DNA of 64,000 nt, taken from contig NZ_JACJJQ010000001.1 of NCBI RefSeq assembly GCF_016900115.1, forward strand, positions 38,555-102,554, in the 5' to 3' direction. The number at the start of each line of letters is the position of its first letter. Within the stretch, counting starts at the first letter, position 1. The translations under genes and the position numbers were made by a program. The stretch is from Limosilactobacillus alvi. Its GTDB lineage: Bacteria > Bacillota > Bacilli > Lactobacillales > Lactobacillaceae. The notes under the pieces were generated by a model. That model made no database searches, had not been told where the DNA came from, and was given only the letters and a program-made list of their open reading frames with translations. Shown piece by piece: positions 26,005 through 34,803 of this stretch.

Positions 26005-26628
26005 CTATTTCCCTTTAAAAACAAGCATTAATTGACGATGGAGGTTCGTTAAGCTTCCGTCCTCATCATCACTCTTCAAGTGGAATAAATTTGTAATTAA
26101 AGCATAACTAAACAAGGGACCTAATACCCCTCGAAGTAATAATTCAGGATTCAAATCTGGATTGGCATCTGGATACTTAGCTTTTATTTCGGCAATATAT
26201 TTATTAATATGACCGTTATTTACCACCACATTGGCTATCGCAGTCCTAAATGATGGATTCATAAACACCTCTTGGCCAATTATCCTAATTAAAGCGAAAT
26301 TTTCCCGAGCAAAATTTAACCGATCCCTCATGAACGCTGTAACTAATTCATCAAGCGTGGCATATTCTCCCACCCCTTCTAAAAAAGTATTGCGAAATTG
26401 ATCATAAAAGCTTTTGGAAAGCTCTTCTAGTAAGCTATCTTTTGACTTAAAGTACTTGTAAATTAAACCTTCACTAACACCAGCTTCCTTAGCAATTTCT
26501 GCGGTCGTGGTTCGATCAAATCCTTGCTTAGCAAAAAGCTGTAAAGCAGCAAGCAGAACCTTCCTTTTACCCGCTGGCATTGTGGCTTCCATCAGCGCCT
26601 TCTCATATTCTGATCTAACTTCCGCCAT
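26005..26628 (-). CDS. TetR-family repressor of the ABC-2 efflux operon
   Basis: A 207-residue TetR-type regulator. HTH: LQLFAKQGFDRTTTAEIAKEAGVSEGLIYKYFKSKDSLL (about 31-69 counted from MAEV). ATG 26628 is chosen, with an AGGTG site; GTG 26637 is also in frame. It is the third gene of the operon, 9 nt after the permease stop. Since two 18-bp palindromes sit at the operon promoter, autoregulation together with control of the exporter is the likely role, with the exported drug as inducer (inference). Confidence 0.9.
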   Translation of the reverse strand: MAEVRSEYEKALMEATMPAGKRKVLLAALQLFAKQGFDRTTTAEIAKEAGVSEGLIYKYFKSKDSLLEELSKSFYDQFRNTFLEGVGEYATLDELVTAFMRDRLNFARENFALIRIIGQEVFMNPSFRTAIANVVVNNGHINKYIAEIKAKYPDANPDLNPELLLRGVLGPLFSYALITNLFHLKSDDEDGSLTNLHRQLMLVFKGK

Positions 26629-26637
26629 TTTGATCAC

Positions 26638-27747
26638 CTAAACTTTCCGGTAACGTTTTAAACCAATAATATTCAAGAATACCAAAATCACTAAGAAAAT
26701 ACAAAGCGCCAAGATATCGCCCCCTAGTTTGGTAATGGACGTCCCTTGTAAAACGATCTTTGACAGCGCATCGCCAGTATAAGTTAGCGGTAAAACTTTC
26801 CCAATGTATTGAACCCAACTCGCCATTGAATCAAGGGGGATAATCCCGGAGAAGAAGACTTGGGGCACTACCACTAGGGGAATAAACTGCATCATTTGAA
26901 ACTCAGAATTAGCTAAGGTCGACATTAAAATTCCAAAAGCTAACGCAACTAAGGCAAAGAGTAAGCTAATCGCAATAATGCTAATTATACTTCCGGATAC
27001 TTGGAGCTTCAGTAGCCAAATTGTTGCTAAAACAATAACTGTTGATTGAATAACCGCTAATAAACCGTAACTTAACATGTAACCAAAAACAATCTCACTC
27101 CGCCGAACGGGGGTGGCCAAAACCCGACCTAGCGTCCCCGTAATTCGTTCGTTGAGTAGGCCCATCCCAGAAATCAAGAACACGAAGAAGAAAATAAAGA
27201 AGCCCATTAGAATTGGAATAATCTTAGCAAAGAAGTTAGTATTAGCATCGCCATAACGGTAGTGATTCTTAATTTGCGGTGCGGTTACTTGGTGCTGCTG
27301 ACCCATTTTTGCTTGTACTGCTACTGGAAGTTGGGCCTGTAACTTTTGAATTGTCGTCGCCATCGTTGTCATGGTTTCGCCAGTAATCGCCGAGCGTAGA
27401 GCCTGCTTAGTTAAAGCTGTCTTACTGGAATCGGTGTTGGCATAGGTAACATCATATTTGTGATTAGTGTAGCGAATGATCCCATCGACTTTGTGGTCTG
27501 CCAACTTTTGCTTTGCTTGGTGATTACTCAGCTGCGTCACCGAAACGTGCTTAACCTTATCCAGGTTAGTGACTACTGTTGTGTTTACATTCACCGTCGC
27601 CAACTTAACGTTGGTGGAGCTGTTAGCTGAAAACATTACGTTCATCAACCACATAATCAAAACCGGCGCGATAAACATTAGGGCAAGGGTTCGCTTATCC
27701 CGAACTAATTCCTTTAGGACCCGTTTAGCAATTGCTAGCGTTCTCAT
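26638..27747 (-). CDS. ABC-2 type drug efflux permease
   Basis: A 369-residue ABC-2 membrane protein: helix 1 at about 20-38, a large extracellular domain (about 45-170), then five helices (about 178-365). FFVFLISGMGLLNERITGTLGRVLATPVRRSEIVFGY and FSGIIPLDSMASWVQYIGKVLPLTYTGDALS are the family hallmarks. ATG 27747 overlaps the ATPase stop by 4 nt. It would export a hydrophobic drug or antimicrobial with the preceding ATPase. Confidence 0.92.
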   Translation of the reverse strand: MRTLAIAKRVLKELVRDKRTLALMFIAPVLIMWLMNVMFSANSSTNVKLATVNVNTTVVTNLDKVKHVSVTQLSNHQAKQKLADHKVDGIIRYTNHKYDVTYANTDSSKTALTKQALRSAITGETMTTMATTIQKLQAQLPVAVQAKMGQQHQVTAPQIKNHYRYGDANTNFFAKIIPILMGFFIFFFVFLISGMGLLNERITGTLGRVLATPVRRSEIVFGYMLSYGLLAVIQSTVIVLATIWLLKLQVSGSIISIIAISLLFALVALAFGILMSTLANSEFQMMQFIPLVVVPQVFFSGIIPLDSMASWVQYIGKVLPLTYTGDALSKIVLQGTSITKLGGDILALCIFLVILVFLNIIGLKRYRKV

Positions 27748-28466
27748 TTTTCTACCTCCGCTTCCGCCTTTAGGAAGACATCCTCAATCTTTGTAACTTG
27801 GTACCGTTGTTCAAGTACTTGCGGCCGATCAAATTCAACAATCCGGCCCCCAATCAAAAGGGCAACCCGATCCGTTAATTCGGCTTCATCCATCACGTGA
27901 GTCGTTACCAAAACACTCCGTTGCTGATCCCGAATTGCTTGTAATTCCTGCCAAATTTGGCGACGGAGCGCTGGATCAATCCCAACCGTTGGTTCATCCA
28001 AAATCAATAATTCAGGATCTCCAAGGAGGGCAATTGCTAAGGAAAGCCGTCGTTTCATCCCACCAGAATAGCCGCTTACTCGCTTGTCAAGATCATCCTG
28101 AAGGTCAACCACCTGGCTAACGTGTTCGATCGTCGTGGCTAATCCTTTTTGTTGAACCCCCTTCATTTCACCGAAAAATTTTAAATTTTCTCGTGCCGTC
28201 AATGATTCATAAAGTGCATCACTTTGGGCCATATAGCCAATTCGGCCAAGAATTTCACGATTAGGCATTTGGGTGTCTAATACCAACGCTTCTCCACGAT
28301 CTGCTTTTTCAACCCCAAGCATGGTACTAATCGTTGTCGTCTTGCCTGAACCTGAAGGCCCAATCAAACCAAAAATTTCCCCCGGCTTAACATTCAAGCT
28401 AACGTCAGCTAGGACTGTTTGTGTACCAAACGTCTTTTTTAAGTGCGTTAATTTAATCTTATCCAC
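27744..28466 (-). CDS. ABC-2 efflux ATPase
   Basis: A 240-residue ATPase of the DrrA/CcmA drug-export class. Walker A GPSGSGKTT, Q-loop YMAQSDALYESLTARENL, signature YSGGMKRRLSLA, Walker B LLILDEPTVGIDP, H-loop TTHVMDEAELTDR. GTG 28466 has AAGGAAGG 8 nt upstream; an in-frame GTG three codons earlier overlaps that site and is unlikely. First gene of the efflux/TetR operon. Confidence 0.93.
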   Translation of the reverse strand: MDKIKLTHLKKTFGTQTVLADVSLNVKPGEIFGLIGPSGSGKTTTISTMLGVEKADRGEALVLDTQMPNREILGRIGYMAQSDALYESLTARENLKFFGEMKGVQQKGLATTIEHVSQVVDLQDDLDKRVSGYSGGMKRRLSLAIALLGDPELLILDEPTVGIDPALRRQIWQELQAIRDQQRSVLVTTHVMDEAELTDRVALLIGGRIVEFDRPQVLEQRYQVTKIEDVFLKAEAEVEK

Positions 28467-28493
28467 TGGAAGCACCTTCCTTATTTTTGGGTA

Positions 28494-28511
28494 GGTAAGT
28501 AATCACTTACC
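28494..28511. promoter_or_regulatory. TetR operator 1
   Basis: GGTAAGTAATCACTTACC is a perfect 7-bp inverted repeat with a 4-nt centre, in the 5' untranslated region of the efflux operon. It shares the GGTAAGT half-site with operator 2. Confidence 0.75.
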
Positions 28512-28522
28512 TTTTTAACCAC

Positions 28523-28551
28523 ATTATAGTGAGCGTTCACTTACCTGTCAA
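28523..28551 (-). promoter_or_regulatory. Efflux operon promoter with embedded TetR operator 2
   Basis: On the minus strand TTGACA (28551-28546), exactly 17 nt, TATAAT (28528-28523). The spacer is almost entirely the second palindrome GGTAAGTGAACGCTCACT (28545-28528), related to operator 1. A repressor bound here would block RNA polymerase. Confidence 0.85.
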
Positions 28552-28578
28552 ACAAAAATAAAAAGGGATCCCATTCGC

Positions 28579-29577
28579 TTAAGCAAAACCCTTTGCTAGT
28601 TGTCGAATCACTTCTTTTACCGTCATGATTTCATTGATCCGGGAAATCCCAGTCCCAACTGTAACATAACCATTATCAAAATCCCCTTGTAACATCCCTC
28701 GCCGTAGTCCATTTTGATTATCCATCAGGGTACTATTGATTTGCAAAGCATGTTCAAGATTACGAATCCGGGCATTTTCGATAAGCTTATCTCGGAGACC
28801 AGTCGGCAATAATCGGTAATAAGCTGGGGTCGTCCGGTATAAAGTTAAATCTTCTGTCTTTGAATCTACAATCAATTGCTTAACTTTTTTAGCCGCTGGA
28901 TTTTCCCAGGTAGGGATCAAACAAGTCCCTACATATACCGCTTGGGCCCCCAAAGCACAGACTGCGCGGACCGCCCGAGCATCACTAATCCCTCCAGCAC
29001 AAGCAATTGGAATTTCAACTTGATCTGCGATTCCCACTACCCCAGCAAAGGTACCAAAGGTTATCGCTGGTAAATTACCCCCCTCATCAAAACTGGTAAT
29101 AATATATAAGTCTGCTTCCATTTGTTCTGCTAGCTGGGCATCCGCTACCGTTGGATGCTGCGTGCGCACCAGGACCTTTGTTTGATGATGATGAAAGGTC
29201 TTTACTAGTTGGCGAGCAGTTTGAAAATCATCATTGCAATTTGTTAAGGTCAATAACACCACCGGAACTTGCTCATCAATAACTAAATTTGTTAATTCAT
29301 CAACTGCCGCGATCCCGGTCCAATCTTGGTGGAGGTTAAGCGTAATTCCAAACGGCGCCGTGGTAATTTTCTTTACCGCTTGAACCTGTTCTTGTATCCG
29401 ACTGGCTAAAACTTGTGGATCATCGGTAACCATAGTTTGGCCAGCATTCGGTCCCAAAATCCCCAACGCTCCGGCCTTACTAACGGCAGCCACAAAGTTA
29501 GCATCGGTCAACCAGTTCATCGCTCCCTGAATGATTGGATATTTAATTCCTAGTAGTTTGGTAACTTCATTTACCAT
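28579..29577 (-). CDS. FMN-dependent oxidoreductase (nitronate monooxygenase/FabK-like)
   Basis: A 332-residue TIM-barrel flavoprotein. IKYPIIQGAMNWLTDANFVAAVSKAGALGILG is the family N-terminus; ACAGGISDARAVRAVCALGAQAVYVGTCLI is the FMN phosphate-binding segment. The family includes nitronate monooxygenases and enoyl-ACP reductase FabK. No fatty acid genes are nearby, so nitronate or quinone chemistry is more likely. A GGGGATG site lies before ATG 29577. Confidence 0.88.
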   Translation of the reverse strand: MVNEVTKLLGIKYPIIQGAMNWLTDANFVAAVSKAGALGILGPNAGQTMVTDDPQVLASRIQEQVQAVKKITTAPFGITLNLHQDWTGIAAVDELTNLVIDEQVPVVLLTLTNCNDDFQTARQLVKTFHHHQTKVLVRTQHPTVADAQLAEQMEADLYIITSFDEGGNLPAITFGTFAGVVGIADQVEIPIACAGGISDARAVRAVCALGAQAVYVGTCLIPTWENPAAKKVKQLIVDSKTEDLTLYRTTPAYYRLLPTGLRDKLIENARIRNLEHALQINSTLMDNQNGLRRGMLQGDFDNGYVTVGTGISRINEIMTVKEVIRQLAKGFA

Positions 29578-30005
29578 CTGTTTATCATCCCCTTGACATC
29601 AAAAGAGTGGGGTTAAGGCGCAACCCTAAATCCCACTCGCTAGCTAAGATTAATTGTTGGAATTGTCCAAAAAGAGTATTCATATGATCGTTTACTTAGT
29701 GATCAAATCATCACGATGGAAAAAGTATTTTCACAAATCTGCTCAATAGTGAAGGTTTTGAGCCGTGAGCTTTTATCGTTTGTTAGTATTTATCGGGAGA
29801 AGTCCTCGTCTTATTTGACGAATGTCCTCTAATAAAATTAGCTTTAAACTCAAGATGAAGAACCGGATATTTGCTTAGCCAATCAGTTATTATCGATATC
29901 CCAAAACCAATTAATCTTAGTATCTCTATCGTAGTCACGCTAGTCAACCAAAACAATAAGCAAAATTTAGTCAAGTGTAGGGATACTCGACTTTTATTAT
30001 CATAT
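29578..30005. other. Gene-free stretch with one hairpin
   Basis: Between the divergent oxidoreductase and TetR genes. GAGTGGG (29605-29611) pairs with CCCACTC (29632-29638), with an inner GGTT/AACC helix, about 28 nt before the oxidoreductase start; on the minus strand it is followed by TTTT and could be a weak attenuator. The remaining sequence to 30005 is AT-rich; open frames there lack start sites and recognisable domains. Confidence 0.4.
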
Positions 30006-30034
30006 TTGTCGTTTATACTAACACTAATTATAAT
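30006..30034 (+). promoter_or_regulatory. Promoter of the TetR gene at 30057
   Basis: TTGTCG (30006-30011), 17 nt, TATAAT (30029-30034). The start of transcription would fall very near the AAGGAGG site, giving a short leader. Confidence 0.65.
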
Positions 30035-30056
30035 ATTGATATAAGGAGGAACGGTC

Positions 30057-30605
30057 ATGACAGATTTACGCATTCGGCGAACCAAACGCCTAATCCAAAC
30101 TGCTTTTATCGAGTTAGTCAACCAGATTGGCTTTAAGCAAGTCACGGTTACTAAAATTGCAACAACTGCAATGATTAATCGTCAAACCTTTTATCATCAT
30201 TATACCGACAAATATGATTTAGCAGCGAGCCTCCAAACCAACTTCTTCGAAGGCCTAGACCATGTTATTTTCACTCACCGGACTGACTTTGCGGTGAATC
30301 TTCCCTTCCATCAACGGATCGCCAGCCTGCACAAGTATATTAGTCAATATATTCTTGATAATCGTCAACTAGTCCTAACGCTTAGGAAAACCAATCCTGG
30401 TCCTCAAAGTTTTGACCAAATTCTAATTACGCGAATTGATCCTTTATTTAGTAAGATTATTGACCAACCAACGACGGCTTTAACTAAGCAAGCCCTCACC
30501 TATCTTGCCTTAGGAGAGCTTGACTACGTGATTGATCACAACCGACTCCCCAATGAAGCAGAATTTCAAGAACTCCACACCACATTAAAGAAAATATTTG
30601 AATAA
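30057..30605 (+). CDS. TetR-family regulator (divergent to the oxidoreductase)
   Basis: A 182-residue regulator with HTH at residues about 9-50 (RLIQTAFIELVNQIGFKQVTVTKIATTAMINRQTFYHHYTDKYDL) and a helical C-terminal domain of the TetR_C type. A strong AAGGAGG precedes ATG 30057. It is divergent from the FMN oxidoreductase at 28579 across 480 nt and may control it (inference). Confidence 0.88.
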   Translation: MTDLRIRRTKRLIQTAFIELVNQIGFKQVTVTKIATTAMINRQTFYHHYTDKYDLAASLQTNFFEGLDHVIFTHRTDFAVNLPFHQRIASLHKYISQYILDNRQLVLTLRKTNPGPQSFDQILITRIDPLFSKIIDQPTTALTKQALTYLALGELDYVIDHNRLPNEAEFQELHTTLKKIFE

Positions 30606-30757
30606 AAAGAAAAACGACCTTATCCAAAACTGAATAAGGTCGCAACGGTAGCTTGGATGGATAAGACCCTAAAATGCCTCTTAGCCATTGTCAAGCACCA
30701 TGATCGATACCGTTATCGGTATCAGGGCTTAAGGCCCTTAGTTGAGGATTAACCCTC
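30603..30757 (-). ncRNA. Candidate small structured RNA with own promoter and terminator
   Basis: On the minus strand a -10-like TATATT (30769-30764) precedes a run of small hairpins: GAGG...CCTC (about 30755-30742), AGGGC...GCCCT (about 30740-30724) and ATACCGATAACGGTAT (around 30710). It ends in CGACCTTAT...ATAAGGTCG (30642-30615) with a T-rich tail. No open frame with a ribosome site lies within. It sits between the hairpin repeat behind ptsI and the 3' end of the convergent TetR gene, so it is not simply that gene's terminator. No -35 consensus is visible, and I do not recognise the family. Confidence 0.45.
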
Positions 30758-30863
30758 TTCTTTAATATACCACTTTTTCCTGATTTTTAAATCCTTATTT
30801 TGATCAGGTTTATTTGGTATATGCTTATTTTCAATAATTTTTCGCTTGACTAATCGTAGGAAA

Positions 30864-30899
30864 GAGGCCGGGAAGAAACATTGGTTTCTTCCCGGCCTC
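30864..30899. repeat. Dispersed repeat, copy 4 (hairpin only)
   Basis: GAGGCCGGGAAGAAAC...GTTTCTTCCCGGCCTC, a 16-bp perfect stem with a four-base loop. It lies 55 nt after the ptsI stop and probably terminates that transcript. Confidence 0.85.
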
Positions 30900-30953
30900 T
30901 CTCTTGGTGTGTGATTGATTTGAGAGCCCACTGATCGTGAACGCTAATTTAAA

Positions 30954-32678
30954 TTAAAGGCCTAACTTAGCCTCAACCAAGTCCTTAACTTCTACATCAG
31001 TGGCGCAGTTGTTGATAGCTTCTTCAACTAACTTTGCACATTCCGTAGTGTCTAAGTTCTTCATCGTGCTCCGGGTCCGGAGAATAGACGTTGCACTCAT
31101 GGAGTATTCATCCAAGCCCATTCCCATTAGTAACGGCAAAGCATACTTGTCACCGGCCATTTCACCACACATGGCAGCTTTGGTTCCATGACGGTGAGCA
31201 GCGTCGATAACGTGTTTAACTAAGCTTAAGAAGGCTGGATTAAGTGGTTGGTAAAGGTAAGAAACCTTGTCGTTCCCCCGGTCAGCCGCAAAGTTGTATT
31301 GGATCAAGTCGTTGGTCCCAATACTGAAGAAGTCGACTTCCTTAGCCATATTATCAGCGTTAATTGCGGCCAATGGCACTTCGATCATCATCCCAAGCTT
31401 AATGTCGTCACCAAGGCCGGGGTAATCTTTTTGCAATTCCGCCTTGCATTCGTTGAAGAGAGCCTTAGCCGCCCGTAATTCAGCTAAGGTCCCAATCATT
31501 GGGAACATAATGCTCAATGGGCCAAATTCAGAAGCTCGGATTAAAGCCTTCAATTGAGGCTTGAAGATTTCTGGTTGATTTAAGCATAGCCGAATTGCCC
31601 GGTAACCTAAGAATGGGTTCATTTCCTTTGGCAATGGCAAGTAATCCAATGGCTTGTCGCCACCAATATCCATCGTCCGCACAACTAATGGCTTACCCTT
31701 CATCCCAACCAAAGCTTGCTTGTAAGCTTCAAATTGTTCATCTTCAGAAGGCATATGATCAGAGTCCATATAAAGAAATTCTGACCGGAAAAGACCAACG
31801 CCGTCAGCCCCTTGCTTAACAGCATCCGCAACGTCATCTGGGGTCCCAATGTTAGCGGCAATTTCAAATTCCTTACCATCCTTTGAAACGGAAGGCGCAT
31901 CAACTAGCTTTGCCCATTCAGCACGTTCCTTTTCAAAGTTAGTAGCCTTAGTTTCGTATTTCGTAACTGTTGCATCATCGGGGTCAACAATAACGTCACC
32001 ATCGAGACCGTCAACAATGATCATTTGACCATCCTTAGCAACCGTTGTGATGTTTTCGGACCCGACAACGGCTGGAATCCGTAAGGTCCGAGACATAATC
32101 GCAGCATGACTCGTCCGGCCACCAAGGTCCGTTACAATCCCCTTCACAAACTTAGCATCCATTTGTGAGGTATCGGAAGGCGTGATTTCCTTAGCCACAA
32201 TAACTACTGGGTGATCAATCCCAGCAATGTTTGGTAATTGCTTACCAAGCAAGTGGGCCAAAGCTCGCTTAGCAACGTCCTTAACATCAGCGGCCCGTTC
32301 TTGCATGTACTTGTTATCAACCATGGCTGCTAACATGTCAGCAAAATTCGTCATTACTTTGTCAACTGCTTCTTCAGCCCCGGTATGGTTATCTTCAATG
32401 TCATTCTTAATTTGGCTCATCATTTCTGGATCAGAAAGGATGGCAATGTGAGCATCAAAGACTTCAAGTTCTTCATCACCAAGGCGACCCTTGGCGTTTT
32501 CCTTGATCTTATTTAATTCATCAATGGAGTCTTGGAAGGCCTTTTCAACCCGCGTATATTCCGCTGCAGTATCTTCGACCTGCTTCTTGTCGTAACTTAA
32601 GTCTGGATCAACTAATAAGTAAGCTGGGGCAATCCCAAACCCATCACTAGCAGCAATCCCTTTAACATCAGTAGACAT
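30954..32678 (-). CDS. ptsI: PTS enzyme I (phosphoenolpyruvate-protein phosphotransferase)
   Basis: A 574-residue cytosolic enzyme that transfers phosphate from PEP to HPr. The active histidine is His191 in LGGRTSHAAIMSRTL; the C-terminal PEP-binding barrel has GVGLFRSEFLYM, FLGYRAIRLCL, IGTNDLIQYNFA and MCGEMAGD. AGGAGG precedes ATG 32678. In Firmicutes ptsH normally lies directly upstream and overlaps ptsI; here the 398 nt upstream hold only regulatory sites, so ptsH is elsewhere. It is regulated by a cre-like site at the promoter. Confidence 0.97.
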   Translation of the reverse strand: MSTDVKGIAASDGFGIAPAYLLVDPDLSYDKKQVEDTAAEYTRVEKAFQDSIDELNKIKENAKGRLGDEELEVFDAHIAILSDPEMMSQIKNDIEDNHTGAEEAVDKVMTNFADMLAAMVDNKYMQERAADVKDVAKRALAHLLGKQLPNIAGIDHPVVIVAKEITPSDTSQMDAKFVKGIVTDLGGRTSHAAIMSRTLRIPAVVGSENITTVAKDGQMIIVDGLDGDVIVDPDDATVTKYETKATNFEKERAEWAKLVDAPSVSKDGKEFEIAANIGTPDDVADAVKQGADGVGLFRSEFLYMDSDHMPSEDEQFEAYKQALVGMKGKPLVVRTMDIGGDKPLDYLPLPKEMNPFLGYRAIRLCLNQPEIFKPQLKALIRASEFGPLSIMFPMIGTLAELRAAKALFNECKAELQKDYPGLGDDIKLGMMIEVPLAAINADNMAKEVDFFSIGTNDLIQYNFAADRGNDKVSYLYQPLNPAFLSLVKHVIDAAHRHGTKAAMCGEMAGDKYALPLLMGMGLDEYSMSATSILRTRSTMKNLDTTECAKLVEEAINNCATDVEVKDLVEAKLGL

Positions 32679-32699
32679 TTAGTTATTTCCTCCTCGTCT

Positions 32700-32738
32700 T
32701 GGTAAACGTTTAACATTGACCATTATAAAACGCTTCCA
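32700..32738 (-). promoter_or_regulatory. ptsI promoter region: cre-like site and second LacI-type operator
   Basis: TATAAT on the minus strand is at 32727-32722. TGGAAGCGTTTTAT (32738-32725) fits the CcpA cre consensus except one position and overlaps the -10 box. TGGTAAACGTTTAACA (32700-32715) is a near-perfect 16-bp CG-centred palindrome at about the start of transcription. Two LacI/CcpA-type sites suggest tight carbon control. The remaining 32739-33076 carries another cre-like TTGACAGCGTTTACA at 32892-32906, closer to the divergent transporter, and no gene. Confidence 0.6.
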
Positions 32739-33076
32739 CAAATTTTACCACCGTTTTTTCTAAAATCGATTGCAAATTCCGTTAACCGCAGTTTAGCGCA
32801 ATTGAAAGCTGATGTTGGCGAGCTGAAAGACTAAAAATATTACCTTTACCATCCAGTAATACCAATCAGGCGCAAGTCTTTAAGTTTGCTGTTGACAGCG
32901 TTTACAACGATATATTAGGGTTAAAACGGAGCAAAAAAGGACATGGTTTTCGGGATTGTTTGTTTTTTATTTCATTTTCAATTTCTTGCAATTATTCAAA
33001 TATTGAACGATTAGCCAATTCTGCTTTGCTACGAATCGTTTTAATGCTTAGTTTAGTTAGAAGGACGTGGTAATTT

Positions 33077-34435
33077 ATGTTTAATTTTCTAAAGCCATCC
33101 CCTGATGCCAAAACCTTGGTTCCTAAGGATAAAATCGAAAGTGTCTATAAGCGGAAACAAACCGGGGTCTTAATTGCAACCTGTATTTCCTACCTTTCTT
33201 ATTACATTATTCGGTTAATCTTTACGACGGAACAAAAGCCTATCATGAAAGAATATGGTTTTTCTGTCGGTCAAATTGGGTTAATTCTTTCCTGCTTTGG
33301 GGTTGGTTATGGGGTTGCCAAGCTCTTTATGGGTGGTTGGGTTGATAAGTCCAATACTAAGAACTTCTTAGCCTTTGGCCTTTACCTTTCCTGTTTATTC
33401 AATGCCTTCTTAGGCTTTACACGAAATTTCTATGTTATTTTATTCTTAATGCTGTTAATTTCCTTTACTCAAGCAATGGGGGCTCCTGCCTGCCAACGGG
33501 AAATTAGTCTTTGGTTCTCCAAGAAGCACCGTGGGGTTGCCTTCTCCGTATGGTCCTCTGCCCACAACGCTGGGGCCTTTGCCTGTGTGGCAACAATCCA
33601 ACTGGCAACCTTTCTCTTCTCTGGTTCCTTAACGGCCGTCTTCATCACAGCCTCTGTTGTTTCAGCAATCATTGCTACCTTAATGTTATTGATCAACGCT
33701 GAACGGCCAGAAAGTGAAGGGCTTCCCAACATGGCCGTTTACTCCGGTCACGTTGAATTAGACGAAAAGGGCCAATCAACGGCCCAAGAGCTTTCTGATA
33801 AGTCCTTTATGCAAATCTTGCTTCACGACATTTTAACGAATAAGGTTGTTTGGGCCGTTACCTTAACTTCCATGTCCATCTACATTGTTCGTTATGGGGT
33901 TATGTCCTGGATTCCTTCATACTTACCTACTAAGGGCTTCAGCATTGAATGGGCTAAGTGGTTAGTTGGGATCTTCGAACTTTCCGCTGTTCCTGGAGTA
34001 ATTATCTTAGGGTTAGTTTCTGACTTACTTAAAGGGCGGCGCTCCCTGGTATGTTTCGTCTGTGTAATTGCTTTGATTGTTTGCTTAATAACTTACTTTA
34101 CCAGTACCAGCAAAGCGGTAATTACGGTCGTTCTCTTCATCATGGGGAGTTTGATTTACGCTCCCCTTTCCCTAGTTGGGTTGATGGTTAACGAAGCGGT
34201 ACCAAATTACGCCGTTGGGATGTCGACCGGGTTCATGGGCTTCTTCCAATACGTCTTTGGGGAAACCATGGCAACGGCCTTGATTGGTTTGTTAGTTGAC
34301 CGCTTCGGTTGGGGTGCTTCCTCAACGATTATCTACATCGCTGCTGCCGTTGCCTTCTGCTTACTTGTTTACCTCGTCTTTAAGGAACGGGCAATCATGA
34401 AGATGGAAGACAATGTGAATGATGAAAAAAACTAA
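33077..34435 (+). CDS. Organophosphate:phosphate antiporter family MFS transporter (UhpT/UhpC/GlpT type)
   Basis: A 452-residue MFS protein with about 12 helices. YYIIRLIFTTEQKPIMKEYGFSVGQIGLILSCFGVGYGVAKLFMGGWVDKSNTK carries the OPA family signature. It should exchange hexose 6-phosphate or glycerol 3-phosphate for phosphate. Divergent from ptsI with cre-like sequence between them, so carbon control of both is plausible. It is followed by the hairpin of repeat copy 5 as terminator. The start follows a weak AAGGACG site. Confidence 0.9.
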   Translation: MFNFLKPSPDAKTLVPKDKIESVYKRKQTGVLIATCISYLSYYIIRLIFTTEQKPIMKEYGFSVGQIGLILSCFGVGYGVAKLFMGGWVDKSNTKNFLAFGLYLSCLFNAFLGFTRNFYVILFLMLLISFTQAMGAPACQREISLWFSKKHRGVAFSVWSSAHNAGAFACVATIQLATFLFSGSLTAVFITASVVSAIIATLMLLINAERPESEGLPNMAVYSGHVELDEKGQSTAQELSDKSFMQILLHDILTNKVVWAVTLTSMSIYIVRYGVMSWIPSYLPTKGFSIEWAKWLVGIFELSAVPGVIILGLVSDLLKGRRSLVCFVCVIALIVCLITYFTSTSKAVITVVLFIMGSLIYAPLSLVGLMVNEAVPNYAVGMSTGFMGFFQYVFGETMATALIGLLVDRFGWGASSTIIYIAAAVAFCLLVYLVFKERAIMKMEDNVNDEKN

Positions 34436-34457
34436 GTAATTAGTTTATATTCAAAAA

Positions 34458-34738
34458 GACGGGGCTGGGAAGAAACGCACGTTTCTTCCCAGCCCCTCGT
34501 TCATCTCCGAATGTTACTCAGTAACTAAGGTCAAAGCAGTAGCTGAATGGCAGTTGCTTCCCTAACGGTCGCACCAACCGATTCAGCCTTGCATGGGCTC
34601 ACAAACGCCAAACCAGTTGGCTGGTTCGCTCCAAAGCACGGCCTTAGTGGATAAGTGCGAACGAAAGGTCGATTCTATGAATCAACCCTCGTCCTTCTTA
34701 TCCCAACCAGGCCGTCAAGGAGCTTTTTTCCCAACCTC
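34458..34738 (-). repeat. Dispersed repeat, copy 5 (full length, inverted)
   Basis: The best complete copy, about 280 nt. It starts with the 16-bp stem GGGGCTGGGAAGAAAC (34461-34476)/complement (34481-34496), then CATCTCCGAATGTTACTCAG, a middle part including CCAAACCAGTTGGCTGGTTCG, and ends in AAGGAGCTTTTTTCCCAACCTC. It is the reverse complement of the copy at 63576 over nearly its whole length. It separates the convergent MFS and EamA genes. Confidence 0.88.
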
Positions 34739-34803
34739 AAGATCGTTAAAACTAGTCTCCGCGCCGGTCTTACTGATCATCACCAAAATTTCGACAAAGC
34801 CTT

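Noticed and set aside
29783-30145. 120-residue minus-strand frame with a hydrophobic stretch
   Set aside because: It starts inside the TetR gene in antisense, has no ribosome site and no recognisable domain.
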